Below, piece by piece: positions 1 to 9,185 of a DNA stretch of 10,455 nucleotides. The stretch is from Goniomonas avonlea. Its lineage: Eukaryota > Cryptophyceae > Goniomonadida > Goniomonadaceae. The stretch covers positions 1-10,455 of the forward strand of contig QUTJ01031228.1 of assembly GCA_003573635.1 (NCBI GenBank), written 5' to 3'. Within the stretch, counting starts at the first letter, position 1; every line of letters begins with the position of its first letter. Under the pieces are notes generated by a model that was not told where the DNA came from, ran no database searches, and saw only the letters and a list, made by a program, of their open reading frames with translations. A program made the position numbers and the translations under genes.

Positions 1-2
1 AG

Positions 3-178
3 CTAGCTAGAGCTGCTAGACGAAGTCTTGTAGTCTTGTACACATATCTTTGGATTAAAGCTATTAAAATAATTAAAGGGGCCAGCCAGCGGCCATACCA
101 ACGCAGGGCGTAAGGACTCAGAGGGAGAACAACACACCTCCTCCACACCGCCACACGCGATTCGTACACCGGGGCAGC

Positions 179-247
<69 letters not shown>

Positions 248-1385
248 GGTGCCCTCCACCACCACCTGCAGCGATCATGGGCAACTGACATCCATACTCT
301 GTTCTCAGCAGTCCGTCTTTCTCCTCTCTCACGTATGTGTCACACATGTCAAGGGGGCGCCAAGCATGCATTTCGGCACACGAGGGAGGCCCCACCATGT
401 CCTCGCTGTCGCTCAGCTTACGGCGCAGTGACCCGACCTCCTCCCGAAGCTCCACAGCTTCATTTCGCAATTCTGTAATTTGGGCTTCAAGATCGCGGTG
501 CTGTTGAGATTGGGTGATCAGACGACAAAGAATGGGCTCGGAAAGCTCACGTCATTGACAATCTGGTCTTGGACTCCGTGTTCGGGGAGAGGTTGAAGGC
601 AGGCACTGCAGGCACTCCCAGGGGGTCCTCCTGTTCGGGTTGCCACAAAACCAGCCCAACCAGTGGCAACAGTCTGGGTGGATGCTGGCTGAGGAGGATT
701 GCGTCTGCGACAAAGTCAGGCCCCCAGAGGACGCGTTCTGACTCACGGATGCAGTGCCAGCCGAAGGCTGTGGATTTGTTGACAGATTTCTCTGACACCG
801 TCAGACAACAACGAAACAAGATCCTTGTCGTCAAGACAATCCGGGCGATTCCATTTCAATCGCTCCGTGCCTGCAGAAACCTGGCCGTGGTGAGAGGATG
901 GAGCGCTCCACAATCCACACCTCGTGGAAGAGGGACAACAGAGCATGGTTGTGCCATGTTGCTTCGTCTGTGCGTGCCTGCTCAGCGTGCCGCAACCGCG
1001 CCAAGAGTTCCTGTGCAGCTATCAGTTTCATGGATGCAACGCCAGATGTTCGCACTTGATATTTGGCCTCCGCGTCTGTCGCTTGTTGCTCCACCTCCAG
1101 CCGACGCGCAGCATATTCTCGCTTCAAGTCAGCTTCCAGTTGTTGCACTCCCTTTAATGCAGCTTCGTACCCCCGAATCGTTTCTTCATCTTTGGAAGGG
1201 TCGATCCTCGTCCTTCGCTTCTCCTGAGAACGAATTGAGCTCTATCGAGAGATGCAGGACCTTACGTTCCGAGAGGTTTCGGCGAAATTGGAGGTATCAA
1301 GGTGCTGTGTCGAGAACGAGACCTCACTGTTGTTGTGCCCATCGAATCTGCTCTCGATTGACACCCGCCTGCTGGACGACGACAT
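3..1385 (-). CDS. Coiled-coil protein of unknown function, 5 proposed exons
   Basis: I do not recognise this gene. Proposed exons, in transcription order, are 1385-1266, 1223-921, 862-747, 704-551 and 500-3, joining to 1191 nt (396 aa). The ATG at 1385 opens a Ser-rich N-terminus (MSSSSRRVSIES). Exon 2 is rich in Glu, Lys, Arg, Ala and Leu with heptad spacing (for example QQLEADLKREYAARRLEVEQ), giving a coiled coil over about residues 52-125. Exon 5 opens with a second coil (LRNEAVELREEVGSLRRKL). Introns are 42, 58, 42 and 50 nt. The first, third and fourth have good donors (GTAAGG, GTGAGT, GTGAGC) and all phases agree. Exon 4 is the weakest: its frame is low-complexity and another frame also reads plausibly. 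The acceptor before exon 3 is poor. Past residue about 266 the frame stays open through (CT)31 to TAG at 5-3; alternatively an intron begins at 395 (GTGGGG). Coding is fairly sure; exact ends are not. Confidence 0.6.
181..242. repeat. (AG)31 dinucleotide microsatellite
   Basis: A perfect, uninterrupted AG tract of 62 nt. On the sense strand of the surrounding minus-strand gene it is (CT)31. If translated in the open frame it gives an alternating Leu-Ser peptide; if intronic it would act as a long pyrimidine tract. Its length is not a multiple of three, so any slippage would change the downstream frame. Confidence 0.97.
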
Positions 1386-1455
1386 GTCGACAGACCAGCC
1401 GCCGTTTCGTTTCGCCTGGCTGCGCTGTATGCGTTTTTCCGACTTGGAGTCCGCG
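1386..1455. promoter_or_regulatory. Very short shared region between divergent genes
   Basis: About 70 bp separate the proposed start codon of the minus-strand coiled-coil gene (ATG ending at 1385) from that of the plus-strand methyltransferase (ATG at 1456). No TATA-like element is seen. The interval must hold both 5' leaders and the core promoters, unless initiation lies inside the neighbouring coding sequences. Two more in-frame plus-strand ATGs lie upstream, at 1384 and 1429, so the true methyltransferase start could be earlier. Confidence 0.35.
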
Positions 1456-3141
1456 ATGGCTCGCGGCAGCGCCGTTTTCTTGTGCAGTTTGCTTTATCTT
1501 CATACTGTTGGTCGGCTTGGACAAGATTGCTTGCATTATTGATTTGACTGGATTTGCAGCTGCCAGTTTGCATGCGACAGCAGAGGTCACCTATGCTCAG
1601 GAGCCTGAAGATTGGCCAGAAGAGACCGACATGCCTGCGGTGCTGATCAAAGTTCTTTACTCGTATCCATCAGTTCCAGGTTGCCCTTTTTAACTTGATA
1701 CCATTTGACAATTTTGTAGATGGGGCAACCTTTTTGTTCCAGGTTGATGACAACCCAGCGTCCACCGGCCAAATGCAAGATGAGGGTGAAGTTCTGAGCG
1801 GACCTGTGTCGCGTGGTGAACGAGCACTGCATCTCGAAGTGAGATCCTCAGACAAGAGAATTTTGGACCGCATTGACTGGAGCATCTTTGTTGACTGTTG
1901 TGTGCCGAAAGGTGACGCTCAAATACTCTTCTTGTTTAATTTTTTAACAGCAACGTATCTCTCGAGCCCTCACCTGTCTGAGGCTGCTCTCGCCCAACAG
2001 CCCAACAGCACTAGGTTTGAATGGGGAAAGGATGTGTTCATGGGCAATATTCCATATTGGACCCGAGTTTTGGGCATCATGGGTCACCTTGATCCGGCCC
2101 AACCTGTCAGTTACCTTGAGTTGGGCGTTTGGGAGGTGAGTGTCTGCTACCATCCGGTCGGTGTTTCAGTGGTGTTGGTGACTTCTTGACAGGGTCGTTC
2201 TGCGGTCTGGATGGGCATGGCTGCTCTGAGACACCAGGAGTCTCGTTTAGTGACAGTCGATGTTATGCAAGATTTTTATTTGCGCCGCTGGCTGAAAAAT
2301 GCGGAAGCCCTCGGGGCTGGGGATCGGTAGGATATTCTTTCTTGTGGTTTCGTTTGTCCAACTAGATTGTGTGTTACCCTGTCGATGAGGATGGATATGT
2401 GGTGCTGTGGAGAGATGAGGAAGAAGACCGTGTTCAATTTTGGAGCGACTCGTGCATTTCGCCCTAGGACTCTCGACTCACTAACATGCTCTTCAAGGCT
2501 TCGGTTTCTCAATGCGGATTCCTTCAAAGTTCTTTGTCAACTCATATCTGAGGGTGAAGCTCGCAAGTTTGACGTGGTGTACATTGACGCCGCTCACGAC
2601 TCAAGGTGCGTTTGATCACAGCAACCTCTTCCTGTTGGTGTTGAAAGGTCCAGTATCGTAATTGACTGCAGGTCAACTTTCTCCAACACCGTGCTATCTT
2701 GGCCTTTGCTCCGTGATGGCGGTATCATGATCTGGGACGATTATGGGCTCGACGGTGATCACGGACCCTCCAAGGCGGTGCGTTGTCACAAGTATCGTGA
2801 TCCAACACAGCTCTCGAGTCCCTAGTGATCCATCGATTCCCGAAGAGGGCTTACGCGAAGTGAAAAGCGTCGTGTAGATGGTCGTCTGGGTACGGTCGAA
2901 CCGGCACGCCATGTCTAGATGACCCCTATCCTCCGTTACGCACCACATGATTGCCCGCTTTCACGTGTTCAGATCCTCAATATTTTTTTGGTGTTAATTT
3001 TGGTTGAGAAATTGACACCAGGTGGACGCGTTCTGGAATCTGTGGGCGGACGATATCGTGGTCCTCAAGCGCCCAACGTGGGAAAATTGGCAGCCGATGA
3101 TTCAAAAGAAGATGAGAAGCGTAGCACCTCCTCCGTCCTAA
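1456..3141 (+). CDS. Class I SAM-dependent methyltransferase (Methyltransf_24-like) with putative signal sequence
   Basis: Eight exons: 1456-1510, 1560-1679, 1720-1911, 1951-2135, 2193-2326, 2498-2605, 2672-2777 and 3022-3141. All phases match; the CDS is 1020 nt (339 aa) ending in TAA. Residues 1-18 are hydrophobic after a basic start (MARGSAVFLCSLLYLHTV), like a signal peptide or type II anchor. Residues about 20-150 are an N-terminal region I do not recognise (includes DGATFLFQVDD). The Rossmann-fold methyltransferase follows: FEWGKDVFMGNIPYW, SAM motif I YLELGVWEG (about 177-185), VTVD at the end of strand 2, LNADSF, FDVVYIDAAH (about 253-262), then WPLLRDGGIMIWDDY (about 275-289) and PSKAVDAFW. 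This order is typical of Methyltransf_24 proteins, whose substrates are mostly unknown. A secretory or Golgi substrate is inferred only from the N-terminus. Introns are 49, 40, 39, 57, 171, 66 and 244 nt. The 171-nt intron has an in-frame alternative (39 nt intron, exon start 2366). Start could be 1429 or 1384. Confidence 0.85.
2778..3021 (+). other. Intron 7 of the methyltransferase gene
   Basis: This 244-nt intron has donor GTGCGT and acceptor ACACCAG. It joins GPSKA to VDAFW in phase 0, matching the usual AxDAF run after the DDY motif in this family. It carries stops in all three plus frames and no gene or repeat that I can see. Confidence 0.75.
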
Positions 3142-3303
3142 TCTCTCAGGCCTGGACAGAGCCTGACTGTTTCGTAAGGTTTTGGCAGATCGGCGAGACG
3201 CCAACCGCAATCCACCCATTCGGACTCGTTCTTTGCAAGTACCTGCCCTATCGATGACGTGGCATCTTTCACGCCAGTACTATCAAGCTGAATGACTCTC
3301 AAA

Positions 3304-3309
3304 AATAAA
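3304..3309 (+). terminator. Candidate polyadenylation signal AATAAA
   Basis: An AATAAA hexamer lies 163 nt after the methyltransferase stop codon on the same strand, inside an AT-rich patch (3300-3350) in an otherwise GC-balanced region. It lies in the 211-bp tail-to-tail interval shared with the minus-strand gene. No matching hexamer was found on the minus strand there. Many protists do not use AATAAA, so this is a guess. Confidence 0.4.
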
Positions 3310-3352
3310 TTGGCTGAGAAAATATTTTTGGACCGACAGAATATATAATGAT

Positions 3353-3913
3353 TCACCGGGTATCCTCTTCATCTGTGGAAGCAAGATCATCTTCTGCGGA
3401 TTTGACAGAATGGTCCCGAGCGACCCTTCTGCGTTTGTCCCGTGGAAAGACCTCGCCCTCTTCAGAATCAAGATGCAGTTCTTGCACAACGCTTGAATCC
3501 AAAATCATTGGGCCGACACAAACCATGCCGGCCTCATGGCACTCATCGCCCTCAGGGCAGAGGGCAAAACTCGTCACGTGCCTTTTCATCTCCTCGTCAA
3601 TCTTGACGGCATCAGTCGAAAACAGAGGGTCTGAAGAGTCCAGCTCACTGTTCAGTGTAACAAAGTCCCCTCCATCCTCAGCGCGCGACACAATTACTTT
3701 CACAGACCGTTGCGCTGTGGTGTTGGAGAAAATTTCCAGTTCGTAATGAACAATGCCGCAGACGTGATGTTCGTGCGATCGGCCAACTAGGCCCAAAGAC
3801 CGAGGACCACCCTCGGGGATGAAATGGCCAACGAATCCGTGACTTTCCTCTGGTCCCTCAGAGAAGTACAGGTGAGCACAACCCCTCAATTGAGTTTCCA
3901 TCGCTCTCGTCAT
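3353..3913 (-). CDS. Hypothetical 186-aa protein with acidic tail and basic NLS-like patch
   Basis: This is an uninterrupted ATG-to-TGA frame, with ATG at 3913 in good context (GCC before ATG A) and a second Met four codons later. I do not recognise the family. The middle reads like a beta-rich fold (HHVCGIVHYELEIF, QRSVKVIVSRAEDGGDFVTL). The C-terminal third is charged: LDSEEGEVFPRDKRRRVARD holds a KRRR patch resembling a monopartite nuclear localisation signal, and the end is acidic (AEDDLASTDEEDTR). It converges with the methyltransferase gene and diverges from the cyclase-like gene. The overlapping plus-strand frame (3348-3746) is Ser-rich and looks like a shadow. No intron is needed, unlike the neighbours, so it could be a single exon of something longer. 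Coding is likely; function is open. Confidence 0.6.
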   Translation of the reverse strand: MTRAMETQLRGCAHLYFSEGPEESHGFVGHFIPEGGPRSLGLVGRSHEHHVCGIVHYELEIFSNTTAQRSVKVIVSRAEDGGDFVTLNSELDSSDPLFSTDAVKIDEEMKRHVTSFALCPEGDECHEAGMVCVGPMILDSSVVQELHLDSEEGEVFPRDKRRRVARDHSVKSAEDDLASTDEEDTR

Positions 3914-4338
3914 GGCCAGACAAGCACTTCACAGAACACCAGCGCCACCGACCAGCCAGTGGCAGCCACGGGCAACGGTATATACAGACTTTAAAGTTAG
4001 TATGGCAGATACTGGACAATGCGCGAGTGCGGATTAGGGTTTTACCCGCGGACTGCCCAGTCACCACCTGCAGGTCGTACCAACCGGCGCGGCGAAATTG
4101 GTGCAGACTCTGCAGAGCGACAAAGTTGTAATGGCATGGTAACGTGCCCCTTCCAGGCCGATGCCCAACAGCGAAAAAAAAAAGAGGTGTCGGACCGCTG
4201 AACCTCAAATCACGGCCTCAGATACCCTATCTTGTATTCAAGAGTGACCCCCGAATCTCCTTTTCATCTCCGACCAAGTCCGATTCAACCACTCGCATCG
4301 CGGTGAGAAACCAACGCCTGCTCGACCCGCCTGAGGCG
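3914..4338. promoter_or_regulatory. 425-bp intergenic region between divergent genes
   Basis: This region lies between the 186-aa gene (minus) and the cyclase-like gene (plus), so it should hold both promoters. A TATATA element lies at 3979-3984, about 360 bp before the plus-strand start and 66 bp before the minus-strand start, so it suits the minus gene better. A run of ten A residues lies near 4175-4185. The plus-strand frame of exon 1 is open back to about 4144 but has no earlier ATG. No other gene is visible. Confidence 0.4.
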
Positions 4339-7300
4339 ATGGAGGTACCCGACGTTAGATCCGCCGGCCCTGTTCGTGAAAACTCGCAACAGGTCTCTGC
4401 GATCATGCGTGCTCTGGGGGTTCCCAGCTTTGAAACAGACACAGTCAACTTCGATGCGTTGCTTCGACAATTTGGAACGTTTACACCCCGAAGGTTGTCT
4501 GAAACTACCACTGGCCATTGCTGACGCGATGCCAGGCTTTTGGACTGGTACGAGCACAATTCTGAGCCAAACACACTCCAATTGCGTGAAGGAGCAATGC
4601 TCCTCCTGGATATCAGCGGCTTCACGACCCTCATGGAGACGTTTGCATGCTGTGAAGGAGGAATAGAGCGGTTCACCATTATTGTGCATCGATTGTTTGG
4701 GGAGATTGTAGCGTCTGTGGTCCGACACGGTGGCGCGGTGGAGTGCTTTGCTGGAGACGCTCTCCTGGTAAGATGTCGTTGGCTGGGCATGCTCAATTTC
4801 TAACCACAGTATCATATAGGTGTTATTTGAACACAGTGACGGCCAGTGCGCAGCTGCACAGCATGCAGTACAAAGCTGTCTGGATCTCCACGTTCTGCTC
4901 CGTGACACCCCGATCGAGGGTGTGATGCTCCAAGTCCACTCTGCGATTGCAGTGGGGCAAGCAACAGCGCTTGACATAGGTTTGGCGAGTAATCGGAAGA
5001 TGTATTTCTGATCCCACACAGCCGCAGCGGAGCGCCGGTTCACGTTTCTAACGGGCCCGATATTCTCTCAGCTTGCCCGCGCCCACTCGCAGTCGAGCTC
5101 ACAAGATCTTGTGGTCAGCGCCGAGGCCTGGTAGCTTTTGTGTGTTTAATTGCCCACGAGTTGAGTTTTTTCGCAGGGAAATGTTAAAGGATTCTTGTTC
5201 AGGGGAGGTTCTCCCCGGAGGAGACGCGCGTGTCAGTGAAGTGCACACTCTTGTTGCGCCTTCCGAGCCAGCTCCTGAGGACGCGGTTCGGTACCAAGAA
5301 AAATGTATGCACCGCCATCCTTCCCCCCCTCTCTTTCCGCTTTCTCCACCTCTGAGCCGAACTGAACGATGCTTCGAGAGTTCTCGCTCAAGCCCAACAG
5401 ATACGAAAGACCATCCATCAAAAAATCCCACAACACCAGGTGGAATCACTGAGAGAATATCCTCCCCGATGCGTTCCTCTCGCGCACTCTCTCGCGCACA
5501 CATGGCCCGTCCCGCCTCCCTCCCTGGCTCCTCGCTCGCACGCACACAGGCACACACACGCGCGCGCGCGCTCCGGTGTCATTCGCGAGTCTGTGCTCCA
5601 ATTTTTGCTGTACGTGCTCCATTTTGCTGGTCACCAACCCACCATTCGCAGCAACGCGAGAGTCGTTTGACGTGATAGCGTCACTCCTCCCGTACCTGCC
5701 AAGGGTCGTGCCTTTGGCTGTCGGAACCGGCAACGTGAACTGGATGCGAGAAATGCGCACTATTACCGTCGGGTGTGCTGTTGCATTCCCCTCTGACCGT
5801 ACCACACTCTCGTCCTTTTTTCTCTCCCGCTCCTCTCCCTCGACTTCTCCCATCAGCTGCTCTCTACCTTTTGCCCCGTACTTGCTCTATTGTGCTGTTG
5901 GCTGCAGTGCCGTTGCTCTGGCGCGGGCGCTAAACGAGTCCTCTTGCAGATTTATTCTGTTTTCCATTCCCACGATGGACCACACCGCACTGCAAAACGA
6001 AAGAGGTGATGAATCCTCGTTGAACTTGAACACACACCATTCAGAAACAATCTGTAGGGACGGCTCCCCGTTGAGCTTCAAAGAGGGCGCCATATCAATG
6101 TGGTGACACCCTTCAAAATCAGTTTGTCGTCTGCGCTGACCACAAAAAGCGCACCTTTTCCCTGTTGCCCCCATTTGGTCGCAGCCAAACTACTTTTCGC
6201 ATGCAAGTGTCAGTCTGTCGCGGTCCCTCTCTCATTCCTGAATCCACCCCTGCAGGTTGGGAAGATGTGCAAACTGCGATTGGGATTGTGACGGAACAAA
6301 CACACGCGGAAGGCGGCGAAATCCGCCAGGTATTCACTCGCCCACCCCCTTGCAGCTCGCCCACTCCCCTCAACTCGCGCGCCCACTCCCCTCAACTCAA
6401 CTCACTCGCCCACCCCCTTGCAGCTCGCCCACTCCCCTCACTTGCCCACTTCCCACAACTGGCGCACCCACTCCCCACAACTGGCGCACCTACTCCCCTC
6501 GTTTCACTCAACTCGCGCGCCCACTCCCTCAACTCAACTCACTCGCCCACTCACCCAACTCCCCAACTGACGCATCCGCTCCCCTAATGAATGACCCCTC
6601 AACTCACGCACTCCCCTCAACTCATGTCACGTCTGAGGTAACATCGGGCTGGTCTGACACCTGTCCAACCGCAGGTGGCCGTGGATGAGAAAGGCCTGGT
6701 TTTCATTTTCTGCTTTGGGGCGCCTTGTGCTACTCCAGTTGACAATCTCGCCCTGCCTGCGCTTCGGGTTGCTCTGCTGTCTGGCATTTCGCTCTCCAGG
6801 TGCGCTGGACAACGGAGTGAGGTCACGCTTCTCTCACACTCCTCTACCTGCACACTCTTCTCGCACTCCTGCGCCCCGGCTTTTTTTTGAGCCGAACTGT
6901 ATTTTTTATCTCCAGAACCAGTCTAATACCACGTTTGAACGGGTCATGCTCCACGGAACAATTTAGGATTTGGAGAGCGATATCCGAGGACACGACATGT
7001 CTGGATAACTGGATCACTCACTTTGTTGTCAGCATCGGCGTGTCTTTGCGGTGTGGAATTGCGTCTGGGCAAGCTTTCTGCGGCTTTATTGGGGCTCCAC
7101 TATCAAGAATGGAGTGGGTGCTGGTGCGTGCCTTTGTCCCCCCAACTCACTCACCCATCACCTCAACTCACTCACCCACCCTTCAAATCACTCACCCACT
7201 TCTCACCCTCTCCTCTCTCACCCTCCCTTCGCCCACTCACACACTCTCCTGCAACTCCCATCAGCTCACTTGCTCACCCCCCTCAACTTACTCTGCAGCA

Positions 7301-9147
7301 ATCAAATCTGCAACCTACGCAGTGGTACAGGCTGGAGNTATCGTCAACCTCAGCACTCGTTTGGCGCNTTGTGCTCGGGGGTTAACGTACAGGGACTAAC
7401 GCAGTGGTACAGGCTGGAGATATCGTCAACCTCAGCACTCGTTTGGCGCATTGTGCTCGGGGGTTAACGTACAGGGACTAACGCAGTGGTACAGGCTGGA
7501 GATATCGTCAACCTCAGCACTCGTTTGGCGCNTTGTGCTCGGGGGTTAACGTACAGGGACTAACGCAGTGGTACAGGCTGGAGNTATCGTCAACCTCAGC
7601 NCTCGTTTGGCGCACTCTGCAAAGCTGGGCGAAACTCTGTGCGACGAAGCTACGTATGAAACGAGCCTCAACCCGGGGCGCTGCAAGACTCCAGGTGTCT
7701 ACTGCCTCCTTCATCTCGAGTCTGCGACTGGTTTTTCAAACCAGCCGCAGTCGATTACAACTGTCCATTGACGGTGCAACTTAGAGTTGTCTAGAGGCCT
7801 CTCAGCCACAAACAATCGAATCAGTTTATTCGGCGCCACACACACACCCCGGCGCACGCGCCTCTCTCTCCCTGCCCCCAGACAGATTCCTGAGACTTCC
7901 TGGGTAATTTGAATCCTCTCTCTCTCCTTATTGCTGAGCTCATACTGAATCAGCAACGTGGGGGAGGACATCGCAAATGCCTTGCTGTCCGGCCTCCGTG
8001 GGCTCCTCTTTGTTGGACCTCGACATGGCCTTCCGCCCGTTGGGTCAAATGACGTTGAAGGGCAAGCAGACAACCATCATGACCTTCAGGTGAGGTTGTC
8101 GAAAATTGCCACTCTCTCTACCCCTCCCCCTCCCCCTCCTTCTCGCTCTCCTCGCTCACTCTCCCCTTTCCCCTGCCGGACATGTTCTCGCTCTCCCCTG
8201 ACGTTCCGCTGGCAGTGTGACGCTGCCTGACATGTGGAAGTCCGACGAAACTGTTGCCTCGTTCCTGCAGAGCGACTCAGGCTCGGCTCCGGACAAGAGC
8301 CGTAAGGCATGCGACCCGTACCTGCTTTGTGAGACCTCGTTTCTCCCCGCGATGAAGGAGCTTGATGAGTTCACGGCCCCTGAGGCTGACCCTGAGCGCT
8401 GGCTGATGTCACCCAGCAACGCTGACATGACTCCACGAAATTGGTCCTGCCTGGGGAGCCCCCGGCAAGGCGAGAAACTAAGCCTGCGCTCAGGTACAGG
8501 CAGCGCGTGTTCGAGCAAAAGCGACAGTGTGGTTTCGAACAGAGACGATGGCGAATGTACAAACAGAACCGATGGCGAATGTACAAACAGAACTGAAAGC
8601 GCGTGTTCAAACAAAAGCGACAGCGCGTGCTCGCTGGACGCTTCTCGACCTTCTGGCGTGGAGAATGAAGACCAGAGCGAGCCGGGCACACCAGCCAGTC
8701 TGTCTCCCTGTGGAAATCCGCCGCTGGTGAGAGAGCTCTCGAAAGAGTCAGACGGCGCCTGGCTGGACGACGACCCCCCTCTCTGCTCAGACGACCCTCC
8801 TCTCTGTTCCGACGACCCTCCCCGCTCGTCCCCGCGGACCACGTCGTCGAACATTACCTCAGCGTCTCTCGTCGCGCGGCGTGCGCGACCCTCGCTGCTT
8901 ATTGACATGCCTGAGCCAAATGCTTCAACCTGGCAATTGGCTGACAAGCCAGGACTGAGCGGTTTAATCTCTGCTCGGCATAGTACTTTGTCAGAGCCGG
9001 GGGTTGTTAAGACCGCTACCGAGGCTGAAACTTTGTTGGGGCATTTTGAAACCCTGGGCGGATCCGGGGTGGTGGTATTGCAGTCCGCACCAGGTGCCCT
9101 CCTCTCTCGCGCGCACTGTCTCCCTCAGGCAGTTTTTGGGTGGTTCG

Positions 9148-9185
<38 letters not shown>

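Noticed and set aside
569-1693. Long plus-strand open frame (374 codons)
   Set aside because: It lies mostly antisense to the coiled-coil exons, its composition is Arg/Cys/Ser/Pro-rich, and it has no motif. Only its last part (1560-1679) is real, as exon 2 of the methyltransferase.
2366-2470. Frame 2 peptide CYPVDEDGYVVLWRDEEED as a separate exon
   Set aside because: It looks protein-like, but no phase-compatible splice pair was found linking it to the methyltransferase frame on both sides.
4522-4524. In-frame TGA as a sign that the cyclase gene is a pseudogene
   Set aside because: A 42-nt GT-AG intron with matching phase removes it and restores a conserved-looking lead-in. Other introns in the window have the same size.
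4285-5043. Long minus-strand open frames (252 and 189 codons) opposite the cyclase C1 exons
   Set aside because: The plus strand there encodes clear class III cyclase motifs with consistent intron phases; the minus frames show none.
6165-6688. Open frames through the C-rich repeat (Pro/Leu/Ser/Thr-rich, 140 and 143 codons)
   Set aside because: Low-complexity read-through of an intronic minisatellite. Splicing it out joins two cyclase C2 elements in phase.
7317-7330. Resemblance of CGCAGTGGTACAG to cDNA-library adapter sequence (GCAGTGGTA core)
   Set aside because: Only about nine bases agree, the motif works as the splice acceptor, and the surrounding sequence is genomic with introns. Contamination is unlikely, though the array itself still needs checking.
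7331-7614. CRISPR-like or satellite array
   Set aside because: The units are directly abutting with no spacers, the copy number is below four, and the unit contains exon sequence of the host gene.
8156-8947. Minus-strand 263-codon open frame
   Set aside because: It is the antisense of the large exon 13. Its repeats simply mirror the plus-strand coding repeats.
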